Position numbers and translations under genes: made by a program
The notes under the pieces: model-generated
Seen by the model: the letters and a program-made list of their open reading frames with translations, nothing else
Database searches by the model: none
What the model was told of the DNA's origin: nothing
Assembly (NCBI GenBank): GCA_001773135.1
Contig: MEVX01000012.1
Coordinates: 1 to 41,711, forward strand
Source of the DNA: a candidate division WWE3 bacterium RIFOXYB1_FULL_43_24
GTDB taxonomy: Bacteria; Patescibacteriota; WWE3; UBA101185; UBA10185
Length of the DNA stretch: 41,711 nt
Reading direction: 5' to 3'
Shown here: positions 1-7,917 of the stretch, in pieces
How the letters are laid out: each line of letters begins with the position of its first letter
How positions within the stretch are numbered: position 1 is the stretch's first letter

Positions 1-209
1 GGGGTGGGATTGCCCGTTTCACCCTGTTTCATGGCAAAGCTTTAGAAACAGGCTCGTCTCTGTTGCTCTCGGAGCGCGTTCTCGCCCTCCGTTCTTTTGC
101 CCTTTCGGGCTAAGACACCAGAACTTACGTTTCGGAGATTGCCCTCCGTCCCCCTGCTCTGTACAGTCTGGACTTTCCTGGCCATAGGCCCGGTTCGCCT
201 GCTTCCCGT
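1..209 (-). ncRNA. rnpB: RNase P RNA, 5' portion (3' end outside window)
   Basis: Catalytic RNA of ribonuclease P, which matures tRNA 5' ends. On the minus strand the conserved blocks appear in order: GGAAAGTCCAGACTGTACA with AGAGCAG (CR-I region), then GAGCAACAGAGACGAG, then GGGTGAAACGGGCAATCCC. This is the usual type A order. The 3' strand that would close P1 and the P4 pseudoknot lies beyond base 1, so the gene is cut by the window edge. The 5' end near 209 is inferred from the -10 box at 216-221. The 68-residue ORF in the track is a shadow of this RNA. Confidence 0.85.
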
Positions 210-215
210 GGCCGT

Positions 216-224
216 ATTTTACCA
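216..224 (-). promoter_or_regulatory. extended -10 promoter of rnpB
   Basis: The minus strand reads TGGTAAAAT, a TG-N-TAAAAT extended -10, about 7 nt before the presumed RNA start. No good -35 is visible. The same 9-mer type precedes all three tRNA genes in the window. Confidence 0.6.
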
Positions 225-302
225 CCTTTTCCTTTATCGGTAATGTTTTCAGCGCACGGAAAAATGTATCAACCGGCCAACCTTACGTGTCTGGAATCTA
301 TC

Positions 303-442
303 TACTCAGAGTGGTTGCCGATGAGCAACACCCACGCTGACTATGATGAGATAACCTTTTGTACCAGATAAAAGTGTTGCGAACAGACAACTTCTGAGTA
401 CTCGAGGCTGTTGTCCTGTGAGCAACACACCCGACCTATGAT
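303..442 (+). repeat. degenerate tandem duplication with the mltG -10 box
   Basis: Two related copies about 95 bp apart (from 303 and from 399) share TACTC, a GTTG...GAGCAACAC stem-loop and a terminal TATGAT (342-347 and 437-442). In copy 1 the hairpin is GTTGC/GCAAC; in copy 2 it is GTTG/CAAC. The second TATGAT lies 11 nt before the mltG ATG and is its likely -10, giving a leader of about 5 nt. Whether copy 1 is also a promoter or makes a small RNA is not visible. Nothing else is recognised in 225-453. Confidence 0.5.
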
Positions 443-453
443 ATTATTACCCC

Positions 454-1524
454 ATGACCGAGCCACTCGATCCAAACAAATATCACGTGTTAACTCCGGC
501 GGGTAAAAAGAGAATTATATTTGCCGGGCTTTTTTTCGTACTTATTGTGTTGCCTTTTTTATTGCGCGCATATTACCGTGTGGCAATAAATAGACCCTCA
601 CAATCCGGAAAGGAAGTAAGTGTTGAGATTATGAAAGGCGAGGGGGTCGCCGACATTGCGCGTAACCTTGTGGATAAGGGAGCTATTAATTCTGATTTTC
701 TATTCAACGTTTATGTTTACACAGGAAATCTCGGTACCAAGATACAGGCGGGAACTTATAAAATACCTGCAGGATCAAATTTAAAGCAAGTAGTAGAAAT
801 AATTCAGCACGGCACAAACGACCTTCAACTTACTTTTCTCGAGGGTTGGCGTACCGAAGAATTTGCCCGTCTGGCTACAAACAATCTCGATAACATTGAT
901 TTTGAGGAATTTGTAAGTTTGGCCAAAGACAGCGAAGGATTCCTCTTTCCGGACACATACAGCATAAACAAAGACATCCAGGAAAAAGAGTTGCTAAGTA
1001 TCTTTACATCTACTTTCACCGAAAAAACCAAAGACATTTTAACCGAAGATAAGTTGTCAAAAGCAGGGCTGACCAAAGAGCAGGTAGTAATTTTTGCTTC
1101 AATGCTCGAGCGCGAAATACACTCGGAAGAAGATAGACCTGTTGTCGCCGGAATTATTATCAAAAGATGGAGAGAGGAAATGAAGCTGGATGTAGATGCA
1201 ACCACACAATATGTTGCAGCATGGCAGGATATATGCGGTGCCCCCGAGAGATGCATCCCCGCTTTTGAGGAGGTAGTAAACTTTGACTGGTGGCCGACAA
1301 TTCTTACGCAGGATGATTTGGAGTTGGAAAGTCCCTACAACACTAGAAAAAACTTAGGATTACCTCCTGCGCCGATTTCCAACCCGGGCTTAAGTGCAAT
1401 AGAAGCGGTATTAAATGCTCAGCAAAGCCCGTACTACTTTTACCTTACGGATAGTGAAGGCGTTGCCCACTACGCTGTTACTCTAGACCAGCATAATTTC
1501 AACACCGCAAAATATCTTAATTAA
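454..1524 (+). CDS. mltG: endolytic murein transglycosylase MltG (YceG-like)
   Basis: Membrane-anchored lytic transglycosylase that cleaves nascent glycan strands and sets their length. An N-terminal membrane segment (residues about 20-40) is followed by a LysM-like region with GEGVADIARNLVDKG, then the YceG catalytic domain. ASMLEREI contains the conserved catalytic glutamate, about E219, matching E218 of the E. coli enzyme. LDVDATTQYV and the NTR...GLPPAPISNPG motif of the family are present, and 356 residues is normal length. It opens an envelope block with ftsEX. The leader is only about 5 nt and has no Shine-Dalgarno, so the mRNA is nearly leaderless. Confidence 0.95.
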   Translation: MTEPLDPNKYHVLTPAGKKRIIFAGLFFVLIVLPFLLRAYYRVAINRPSQSGKEVSVEIMKGEGVADIARNLVDKGAINSDFLFNVYVYTGNLGTKIQAGTYKIPAGSNLKQVVEIIQHGTNDLQLTFLEGWRTEEFARLATNNLDNIDFEEFVSLAKDSEGFLFPDTYSINKDIQEKELLSIFTSTFTEKTKDILTEDKLSKAGLTKEQVVIFASMLEREIHSEEDRPVVAGIIIKRWREEMKLDVDATTQYVAAWQDICGAPERCIPAFEEVVNFDWWPTILTQDDLELESPYNTRKNLGLPPAPISNPGLSAIEAVLNAQQSPYYFYLTDSEGVAHYAVTLDQHNFNTAKYLN

Positions 1525-1928
1525 TTTTGTGGGCAATTATTAATAGCACTTTCTATCATTTCTTTTGTTACTAAGAAACCCAGGTCTCTGATTATTTTTT
1601 CATCCAGAAGAATTGGAATGCCCAGCATGTTACAGATTTTAAATGCGGCAAGAGGCGGCATATTTATGTCAGTATACTTGCCCTCTTGATTTAAAGTCAG
1701 GTATGCATAAAAAACGTCGTCCTGAAATTTGTATATTTTTGAAGAAACAACTTCTGTTTTTAGAGTTGTAAGAACATGCCGGAAAATTGTAAAAAGGTCG
1801 GGGTACGCAAAGTTAGATGTATCCTTTAACTCCATGGGTACCAACACCTTGGGGTTTTTACATAGAAAGTAAGCTGTTTTTTTATCATTACCGGGTATGG
1901 TAGTAATGTACTTCGCTTCCTTATACAT
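1521..1928 (-). CDS. hypothetical protein, 135 aa
   Basis: I do not recognise the family. The product is soluble, mixed alpha/beta in appearance, with no signal peptide or membrane segment. It runs convergent to mltG and overlaps it by 4 nt at the stops, and it is divergent from the next gene across 41 bp. A TATTCT-like -10 on the minus strand lies about 12 nt before the ATG. Codon use resembles the neighbours, so it is probably real. Confidence 0.6.
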   Translation of the reverse strand: MYKEAKYITTIPGNDKKTAYFLCKNPKVLVPMELKDTSNFAYPDLFTIFRHVLTTLKTEVVSSKIYKFQDDVFYAYLTLNQEGKYTDINMPPLAAFKICNMLGIPILLDEKIIRDLGFLVTKEMIESAINNCPQN

Positions 1929-1952
1929 TTTCCCGATGTTAGAATATAGCTG

Positions 1953-1958
1953 TATAAT
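1953..1958 (+). promoter_or_regulatory. -10 box of the ftsEX operon
   Basis: TATAAT, 11 nt before the ATG at 1970, preceded by TG. The -35 is weak (TTCCCG at 17 bp). It predicts a leader of about 5 nt. Confidence 0.6.
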
Positions 1959-1969
1959 TTAATTACTTT

Positions 1970-2395
1970 ATGCAACTGCTCAAAGATATCTATAATAGCG
2001 TTGAGGTTCTCAAGGGGCGCAGGCTTGTAATCCTGACCCTGGTGCTTTCTATAGCCTTCCTCGGGGTAGGTATCTTTATCGGGTATCTTAACAACCTCAT
2101 ATTAAAACAAGGTGAAATTTCAACAGAAACAGCACTTCCTCCTCCGATAATAGACCCATCGGTAATTCTTGAAGGTCGCGTAGCTTACACCAATCCCGAG
2201 TATTACCCGGGTGATGAGATTTCTTATGTTTTGACAGATACATCCGGGAAAGAGCTTTATTTGCTTAAGGCGGAAGATGACAAGTTAGCTTTGGCCGAGG
2301 GTCTAAATGTTAAAGTAAGGGGTGTCAAGATGACCACTCAGGCAGGAACCGAGTATTTATTGGTCAGGGAGGTTATTATAAATGCCGCAAATTGA
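1970..2395 (+). CDS. membrane-anchored hypothetical protein upstream of ftsE
   Basis: 141 residues. A short cytoplasmic N-terminus is followed by one strong membrane helix (about residues 18-41) and an extracytoplasmic domain of about 95 residues that ends in a beta-rich stretch (VKVRGVKMTTQAGTEYLLVREV), possibly OB-like. The family is not recognised. The 3' end overlaps ftsE by 14 nt, so the two are translationally coupled and this gene heads the ftsE-ftsX-M23 operon. A role in envelope growth or division is inferred from context only. Confidence 0.7.
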   Translation: MQLLKDIYNSVEVLKGRRLVILTLVLSIAFLGVGIFIGYLNNLILKQGEISTETALPPPIIDPSVILEGRVAYTNPEYYPGDEISYVLTDTSGKELYLLKAEDDKLALAEGLNVKVRGVKMTTQAGTEYLLVREVIINAAN

Positions 2396-3068
2396 GTTTA
2401 TTAACGTTTCCAAAGAGTACGAACCCGGTAAAAAGGTATTGGACGATGTTACCTTTAAAGTCGAACCCGGGGAATTCATGTTTGTTGTAGGTCCTTCCGG
2501 GGCGGGGAAATCGACAATCATTAAATTACTCACAAAAGAAGAGATGCCGGAAGGCGGGGACATCCTGTTCAACGGAGAAAGTGTTTTGAATATCTCAAAA
2601 GACTCAGTTCCGGGATTAAGAAGAAAGATAGGCGTGGTCTTTCAGGATTTTAGGCTTTTGGAATCAAAAACCGTCTTTGATAATGTTGCTGTAGCGCTTG
2701 AGGTTGCTGATTCGAACCTGGAAGAAATAAGAAGTATCGTACCCAATGTGTTAAATATGGTCGGTCTGACAGACAAGATGTTTAAATACCCGAAGCAGTT
2801 ATCCGGAGGAGAAAAGCAAAAAGTTGCTATTGCCCGGGCCTTAGCGCACGAGCCGGACGTTATTTTGGCTGACGAACCAACGGGAATGATAGATCCGGAT
2901 TCGGTTGATGATGTACTGGAGGTTTTGGAAAAAATAAACTCTTTGGGGACTACCATACTTATGGCTACACACGACCAGGAAATTGTAAATGCAATGAAGA
3001 AAAGAGTCCTCCGCATCGAGAGGGGACAGGTAGTTTCAGATAAGAAGGGAGGCAAATACCGTGCCTAA
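2382..3068 (+). CDS. ftsE: cell division ATP-binding protein FtsE
   Basis: ATPase of the FtsEX complex, which couples cytoplasmic ATP hydrolysis to activation of a peptidoglycan hydrolase outside the membrane. Walker A GPSGAGKST is at residues 37-45, the Q-loop is VVFQDF, the ABC signature LSGGE is at 140-144 and Walker B ILADEPTG is at about 161-168. Length (228) is typical. It overlaps the upstream gene by 14 nt and ftsX by 8 nt. The next-but-one gene is the expected hydrolase or activator partner. Confidence 0.95.
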   Translation: MPQIEFINVSKEYEPGKKVLDDVTFKVEPGEFMFVVGPSGAGKSTIIKLLTKEEMPEGGDILFNGESVLNISKDSVPGLRRKIGVVFQDFRLLESKTVFDNVAVALEVADSNLEEIRSIVPNVLNMVGLTDKMFKYPKQLSGGEKQKVAIARALAHEPDVILADEPTGMIDPDSVDDVLEVLEKINSLGTTILMATHDQEIVNAMKKRVLRIERGQVVSDKKGGKYRA

Positions 3069-3948
3069 AAATTGGTCTATTTTCATGTCTAATATAAAGA
3101 AGGAAAAGTTACTGAGTGTTTCTAACATATTGATAATGACTGTCACGTTTGTTTTACTTGGACTTCTGATAAATGTTGTTGTTTTTTCACAGACCGCACT
3201 TAGATACCTTGAGGATCAGGCGCAAGTCACGGTTTTTTTCAAAGACGACTTTAATGAAGCTAAAATAAACGAATTAAAAGACAGTTTATCTAAAGATAAG
3301 AGAGTTTCGGAGTTGGTATATGTCTCAAAAGAGGATGCATTAAGAATATTCAGAGAGATAAATAAGGATGAGCCCGTATTACTGGAGTCCGTTTCGGCCA
3401 GTATACTTCCGGCCAGTCTGGAAGTTCGTGCGGGTAAGATTTCTAATCTAAAACCTTTGGCGGAAGAATTAAAGATAATAGACGGCGTAGAAGAGGTGAG
3501 ATATTTTGAGGACGTGGTGTCCAGATTTAAATTTTGGAGCACTGTTGTTTACATTATAGGTACGCTACTGGTATTGGTATTTTTGGTCGTTTCCTATTCT
3601 GTAGTCATAGCAGCATTGAGAGCCACTATAAATTCCAAAGGTGTTGAGTTCGAGATAATGAAGATTGTCGGGGCATCGGACGATTATGTTAAGGTACCTC
3701 TTATACACCACGGTGTATTTTTTGGATTATTCTCGTCGTTTATCGCATCGGTATTGATGATAATTTTAGGCGTAGTAATTACTCTTACGAACGTTTTCCC
3801 GAGAGGTCTGGGTATAGGATTTTTGCCGGGAGTTTTTGTGGCACCGTGGGTTTTTTCAATAATCCTCACTTTCATTTTACTTCTATCGGGTTTCCTTTTG
3901 GGTTACCTCGGGAGCTCGGCGGCAATAAAGAAATACCTGAATTATTAG
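3061..3948 (+). CDS. ftsX: cell division protein FtsX
   Basis: Permease-like membrane partner of FtsE. Four membrane segments are visible: one near residues 20-42, then three after residue 160. The extracellular loop (about 45-155) contains the family pattern AQVTVFFKDDFNEAKINELK and VEEVRYFEDVVSRFKFW, which binds the coiled coil of the partner hydrolase. The start is GTG inside the end of ftsE. The next gene begins 6 nt after the stop, so all are co-transcribed. Confidence 0.95.
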   Translation: MPKNWSIFMSNIKKEKLLSVSNILIMTVTFVLLGLLINVVVFSQTALRYLEDQAQVTVFFKDDFNEAKINELKDSLSKDKRVSELVYVSKEDALRIFREINKDEPVLLESVSASILPASLEVRAGKISNLKPLAEELKIIDGVEEVRYFEDVVSRFKFWSTVVYIIGTLLVLVFLVVSYSVVIAALRATINSKGVEFEIMKIVGASDDYVKVPLIHHGVFFGLFSSFIASVLMIILGVVITLTNVFPRGLGIGFLPGVFVAPWVFSIILTFILLLSGFLLGYLGSSAAIKKYLNY

Positions 3949-3954
3949 TCAGTT

Positions 3955-5196
3955 ATGTTAAATAAAAAAAACTGTGTTTGGGCTCTACTGCCTTTAATAT
4001 TCTTTCTGATTCCCTTGGTGACGGTGCTGGGACAGGACACCATAAATAAAGATGAAGTTGAGGAATTGGAAGAGAAAATCGAAAAATATGAAGAAAAGAT
4101 AGACGAATTGCAGGGGAGAGCAAAAACACTAGCTAACGAGATAGAGTATATGAACAGTCAGATAAGCCTGACTGAACTGAAAATCCAAAATTCCGTTGCT
4201 AAGATAAGAAAAACCGAGGAAGAAATCAGGAAACTGGCCGGTGACATCGAAGACTTAAAAGTACGGATTTTAAAACTGGAGAAATCTATTGATTACCAAA
4301 AAGAGGTTTTGTCAGCAAGGATCCGGGAAAGATATAAGTCCCGGGATGAAAACGCAATGGTTGTGTTGTTCGGGTCGGCTACATTGGACACCATGGTTCA
4401 AAAAGTAGAATACCTGAAGGCAATGGAAAGATATGATAACAAGCTACTGGTGGAAATGGGTGACACAAAGACCAGGTACGACATGCAGAAAAATCTTTTT
4501 GAGCAGAAAAAGGACGAGGAAGAGAAACTTAAAATCCAGCTTTTAAATGAAAAAGCCAATCTGGATACATACAAAGGTAATCTTGTCGGTCAGCAGGAGG
4601 AGAAAAAAAGATTATTAGAAGTTACACAGAACGACGAGACTAAATATCAGAGTTTGTTGAGCGAAGCTCAGCGCGAGTTAAATCAAATCGTGGGTGCTGC
4701 CGGCGCCCTGTTGAACACAGAGTCACGGGAGGTAAAAAAAGGAGAAATGATAGGCATCCAGGGTAACACAGGGTATTCGTTCGGTGCCCACCTCCACTTT
4801 GGAGTTTACAGATACTCATCGTTGGAAGAAATAAACGGCTGGAATTGGTACTACTCAGACTACGTCGACCCGTTAAAGAAACTTAAATCCAAGTCCGTTT
4901 ATTGGAACACAGGTTGTGAGTCTGCAGGGACCAGAAAAGTTGGAAATGGAGATTGGGATTGGCCCATGTCCAGCCCGACAATATCCCAGGGCTTCGGTGT
5001 TACCTGCTGGTCATCCTCTCTATATGGAGGCAAACCTCACCCCGCACTTGATATGTACGGTCCCTCTAATTCTCCAGTATATGCGGCGGATGATGGGGAC
5101 GCTTATTTCTGCAGGAATTGTCTCGGTGACGGCGGTAACGGAGTATTCATTTTCCATGACAACGACTATATGACTGTTTATTGGCATTTGAAGTGA
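3955..5196 (+). CDS. exported coiled-coil protein with circularly permuted M23 (LytM) domain; FtsEX partner
   Basis: Predicted peptidoglycan endopeptidase or amidase activator, analogous to EnvC/PcsB. An export signal (about 1-26) is followed by a long coiled coil (about 30-245) of the type that binds FtsX. The M23 domain then appears in reversed order. EVKKGEMIGIQGNTG...GAHLHF, with HxH at H279/H281, normally ends the domain. Here it precedes WPMSSPTISQGFG, HPALD (H362/D366), PVYAADDG and the final YWHLK (H411). All usual zinc and catalytic positions are present once each, and the protein stops exactly where a normal domain would enter the VKxGxxIG strand. This is one uninterrupted frame, so a circular permutation is the simplest reading. 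The coiled coil and context make the FtsEX link strong; enzymatic activity is inferred. Confidence 0.85.
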   Translation: MLNKKNCVWALLPLIFFLIPLVTVLGQDTINKDEVEELEEKIEKYEEKIDELQGRAKTLANEIEYMNSQISLTELKIQNSVAKIRKTEEEIRKLAGDIEDLKVRILKLEKSIDYQKEVLSARIRERYKSRDENAMVVLFGSATLDTMVQKVEYLKAMERYDNKLLVEMGDTKTRYDMQKNLFEQKKDEEEKLKIQLLNEKANLDTYKGNLVGQQEEKKRLLEVTQNDETKYQSLLSEAQRELNQIVGAAGALLNTESREVKKGEMIGIQGNTGYSFGAHLHFGVYRYSSLEEINGWNWYYSDYVDPLKKLKSKSVYWNTGCESAGTRKVGNGDWDWPMSSPTISQGFGVTCWSSSLYGGKPHPALDMYGPSNSPVYAADDGDAYFCRNCLGDGGNGVFIFHDNDYMTVYWHLK

Positions 5197-5220
5197 TTTT
5201 TAGCTAAGCCGAACGTTTTC

Positions 5221-5226
5221 TAATAT
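5221..5226 (+). promoter_or_regulatory. possible -10 box for the 5263 gene
   Basis: TAATATAGAT closely resembles the -10 region at 8959-8968. No convincing -35 is seen. It would give a leader of about 30-45 nt. Confidence 0.3.
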
Positions 5227-5262
5227 AGATAGATTTTCTCCCGACACTATTAATTCATTAAA

Positions 5263-5850
5263 GTGCATATTATTCATGTGAAGATCTACTATTTTTTGAT
5301 GATTGTGTTGGTAATACTACTCCTAGGAAAGGGCGTAAACGCGGGTTCTATTTATTCTGGCCGTTGTGTATACCCGGGAGGGATTTTCAAAATTAACCTA
5401 TCCGGCGGATTTACAGATACCAAAAATTACACAGCGGTAATAAAAAACGAACACGCTACATTAGAGTTTTATGATAATGGGGGTGAAAACGCAGAGATTT
5501 TGATGTTGGGGAATGGCGGGAGATTTCCGTTATACAAATTAAACTATGTGAAAGCTAAGGCTATAAGCGGACCGTACCTCACCTTAAGTTTTGATATTTA
5601 TGATGGGGCGGGAAGCCTTGTTTCGTTTATAGATTCCGGGAAAATATGCAATCTTGCTTGGTTTCGCGAAAAGCACGGAAAATTTGAGCGTTACTACCTT
5701 GAAAAAGACCCTCCTGCAACCAACGAAGCCATCATACCCCCGGATTATAAAGAGAAAGAAAAAAACATGAAAGCCGCAGTATTCTGTTTTGTGAGTTTCA
5801 CGTTAGGAGGTCTTATGGGTTTTAGAACGGCGAAAATGATAGAATACTGA
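5263..5850 (+). CDS. exported, C-terminally anchored hypothetical protein
   Basis: 195 residues. It has an N-terminal signal peptide (hydrophobic run ending GKGVNA-GS), an extracytoplasmic domain with two cysteines (CVYPGG, KICNLAW), and a C-terminal membrane helix (AAVFCFVSFTLGGLMG). No family recognised. Start choice is uncertain: GTG 5263 is used here, but the in-frame GTG 5278 or the internal ATG before the hydrophobic core also works. The stop is 1 nt before the VanZ start, so they are co-expressed. Confidence 0.6.
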   Translation: MHIIHVKIYYFLMIVLVILLLGKGVNAGSIYSGRCVYPGGIFKINLSGGFTDTKNYTAVIKNEHATLEFYDNGGENAEILMLGNGGRFPLYKLNYVKAKAISGPYLTLSFDIYDGAGSLVSFIDSGKICNLAWFREKHGKFERYYLEKDPPATNEAIIPPDYKEKEKNMKAAVFCFVSFTLGGLMGFRTAKMIEY

Positions 5851-5851
5851 G

Positions 5852-6235
5852 GTGTCAAAAGGTCTGAAGAGCTATAAAAAATGGATACCTGCAGTAATAG
5901 TAATGGGTGTCATTTCGATTCTTTCGTCAATAAAAGGTCCCTATATCGACGCTGTTGGTTTGGGTAAAGAAAGTTATCATATAAACGCTCACTTCTTTCT
6001 TTTTGTTGCCCTGTGCATTTCTTATTATTATGCTACAGGAAAAGTGGCTTTGTCGGTGGTTCTTACTATAATATTCGGAATATTTGACGAACTTCACCAG
6101 ATTTTTACCCCATTCAGGAATGCCAGCCTGTTTGATATTCAGGTGGACAGTTTAGGGGCGGTTATCGGAGGAATTATTTCATGGAAATTTTGGCCAAAAA
6201 TCCAGAACAAACTCAAAAATTTGCAGAAAAAATAG
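5852..6235 (+). CDS. VanZ family membrane protein
   Basis: Small integral membrane protein of the VanZ family, whose founding member gives low-level teicoplanin resistance by an unclear mechanism. Hydrophobic segments fill about 10-30, 45-60, 67-85 and 100-118. The pattern SLFDIQVDSLGAVIGGIISW and the DELHQIFTPFRNASLFD motif are diagnostic. The start is GTG just after the previous stop. The end overlaps tsaE by 55 nt, an unusually long overlap. Confidence 0.85.
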   Translation: MSKGLKSYKKWIPAVIVMGVISILSSIKGPYIDAVGLGKESYHINAHFFLFVALCISYYYATGKVALSVVLTIIFGIFDELHQIFTPFRNASLFDIQVDSLGAVIGGIISWKFWPKIQNKLKNLQKK

Positions 6236-6618
6236 CTGCACAACTAAAACCGGGAGACGTGGTGGCTTTATACGGAGACTTGGGTGCGGGTAAAACAACT
6301 TTTGTTTCAATGGCCGCTAAAGCATTGGATTTTTCCGATAGAGTTCAAAGCCCGACCTTTGTTGTTTCAAGAATATATAGTGGGGGCGGTTCATCTTCTG
6401 AAATAAAATATGTACATCATCTGGATCTCTACAGAATGCAAGATTCCACAGATGTTAAAGAATTGGGAATGGAAGATTATCTAGAGCAACCCGATTCCGT
6501 TACATTTATTGAATGGCCCGAAGTAGCTGAAAATTACTTACCGGAAAAAACAATCAGGATCTTTTTTGAAATTCTGTCCAAAAACGAAAGGAAAATACAT
6601 GTTCAAAATTTACATTGA
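6181..6618 (+). CDS. tsaE: tRNA t6A biosynthesis ATPase TsaE
   Basis: ATPase that works with TsaB/TsaD to form N6-threonylcarbamoyladenosine in ANN-decoding tRNAs. Walker A GDLGAGKTT is at residues 32-40, followed by SPTFV and HHLDLYR, with FIEWPE near the end, all TsaE motifs. The N-terminal NPEQTQKFAEKIAAQLKPGD matches the family, so the ATG inside the VanZ gene is the true start and the 55-nt overlap is genuine. The 3' end overlaps tsaB by 20 nt. Confidence 0.93.
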   Translation: MEILAKNPEQTQKFAEKIAAQLKPGDVVALYGDLGAGKTTFVSMAAKALDFSDRVQSPTFVVSRIYSGGGSSSEIKYVHHLDLYRMQDSTDVKELGMEDYLEQPDSVTFIEWPEVAENYLPEKTIRIFFEILSKNERKIHVQNLH

Positions 6619-6952
6619 TTCGAGGCTAAGAAAACAAACAACAGCGTCCCTTTTTAAGAGGACCCTTTTTTTCTGGTTCAAAAAGGATAGTTTAACTTTG
6701 GAAGCAGATCCTGCAGATGCCCTTGCTGAAATATTACGAAAAAACAATTTGTCGCTGGAGCAGATCGATTCCTTCGAGACATATCCGGGGCCGGGATCCT
6801 ACACAGGCTTAAAAATGGGCCACGCAGTTGTTAATGTTTTGAATTGGGTCTACAAGGGTGTGCCGACAGTTAAATTGCCCTTACCAAAATATGGTTCGGA
6901 ACCTAATATCACTCCCCCAAAGACCAAAAAGAAGGCCAAAAATGAGGTATAA
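6599..6952 (+). CDS. tsaB: reduced TsaB-like protein
   Basis: Non-catalytic scaffold of the t6A complex, strongly shortened. From ATG 6599, MFKIYIDSRLRKQ aligns with the ASKHA beta-hairpin start of TsaB, and YPGPGSYTGLKMGHAVVNVL matches the GPGSFTGLRIG motif. The protein is only 117 residues against about 220, so most of the second lobe is missing, and a basic tail (PPKTKKKAKNEV) ends it. The ORF-track start (6566) lies deeper inside tsaE and adds residues unlike the family. Identity rests on the GPGSYTG motif plus the tsaE neighbour. Confidence 0.75.
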   Translation: MFKIYIDSRLRKQTTASLFKRTLFFWFKKDSLTLEADPADALAEILRKNNLSLEQIDSFETYPGPGSYTGLKMGHAVVNVLNWVYKGVPTVKLPLPKYGSEPNITPPKTKKKAKNEV

Positions 6953-6953
6953 T
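6948..6953 (+). promoter_or_regulatory. internal -10 box for the epimerase gene
   Basis: TATAAT overlaps the first of two possible ATGs (6952) and stands 7 nt before the second (6961). The spacing matches the leaderless pattern elsewhere in the window and favours 6961 as the start. Confidence 0.5.
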
Positions 6954-6960
6954 GACCAAT

Positions 6961-7917
6961 ATGAAAATATTAGTAACAGGAGCCGCGGGCTTTATTGGAT
7001 CGCATCTTTCTGAGAGATTAAAATCTCTCGATCACGATGTTGTCGGTATCGACAACTTTAATACTTATTACTCTCCCGAGCTTAAGAAATTGAACGCCGA
7101 GGATCTTGAGAAAAAGGGCATAACGGTTGAAATGAGAGATTTGACCACGGATGACCTAACCGATGTTTTGAAGGACGTAGAAATAGTTTTTCACCTTGCT
7201 GCACAACCGGGAATTTCCTCAGCAACCGCTTTTGACACCTACTTAAGAAATAATATTGTAGCAACCCATAACTTATTAGAAGCCGTACAGAAAATAGATC
7301 TCAAAATGTTTATAAATGTATCGACGTCTTCAGTATACGGAATGCACGCTACGGAGGATGAAACTACTTCTCCTAAGCCGACATCGTATTACGGCGTAAC
7401 TAAACTTGCGGCTGAGCAGCTCGCTCTTTCTTATCACAGAGATAAAAAAATGCCCGTTGCTTCGGCGAGACTGTTTTCAGTTTACGGTGAGCGTGAACGC
7501 CCTGAAAAACTATTTCCTAAACTCATATATTCAATCCTCAAAGGAGAGCCTTTCCCTTTGCACAGAGGGTCTCAGAAGCATGCGAGAAGCTACACTTATG
7601 TGGGAGATATTGTGGACGGACTCGTGCTTATTATGGACAAGTTTGATGTGTGCAACGGTGAAATATTCAATTTGGGAATAGATCAATCAATGACTACGGG
7701 GGATGCGATTAAAATCGTTGAGAAAATTCTGGGTAAAAAAGCTATTTTTGAAAATAAACCAAAACGGCCGGGAGACCAAAAAGAGACCTATGCTGACATA
7801 AGCAAAGCTATAAGGGTTTTGGGTTACCACCCGCTTACAAACCCTCAGCAAGGTTTGGAGAAAGAGGTTAAATGGTTTAAGGAGAAAATATGGAAAAAGA
7901 TAGAGCTGTACCAGTAG
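6961..7917 (+). CDS. NAD-dependent nucleotide-sugar epimerase/dehydratase (extended SDR)
   Basis: Rossmann-fold enzyme acting on UDP- or other NDP-sugars, probably a UDP-glucose/UDP-glucuronate 4-epimerase type. The glycine motif GAAGFIG is at residues 7-13, FHLAAQPG follows, and YxxxK (Y144/K148) forms the active site together with the STSSVYG serines. The C-terminal substrate region includes ARLFSVYGERERPEK and RSYTYVGDIVDG. MKILVTGAAGFIG is the classic family start, chosen over ATG 6952 because of the promoter overlap. It overlaps the GT2 gene by 28 nt, so both likely serve envelope glycan synthesis. Confidence 0.88.
   Translation: MKILVTGAAGFIGSHLSERLKSLDHDVVGIDNFNTYYSPELKKLNAEDLEKKGITVEMRDLTTDDLTDVLKDVEIVFHLAAQPGISSATAFDTYLRNNIVATHNLLEAVQKIDLKMFINVSTSSVYGMHATEDETTSPKPTSYYGVTKLAAEQLALSYHRDKKMPVASARLFSVYGERERPEKLFPKLIYSILKGEPFPLHRGSQKHARSYTYVGDIVDGLVLIMDKFDVCNGEIFNLGIDQSMTTGDAIKIVEKILGKKAIFENKPKRPGDQKETYADISKAIRVLGYHPLTNPQQGLEKEVKWFKEKIWKKIELYQ

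Noticed and set aside
19-225. 68-residue minus-strand ORF
   Set aside because: It lies on RNase P RNA conserved blocks; a shadow.
3955-5196. Two separate truncated M23 domains instead of one permuted domain
   Set aside because: Each conserved element is present exactly once and the pieces are complementary.
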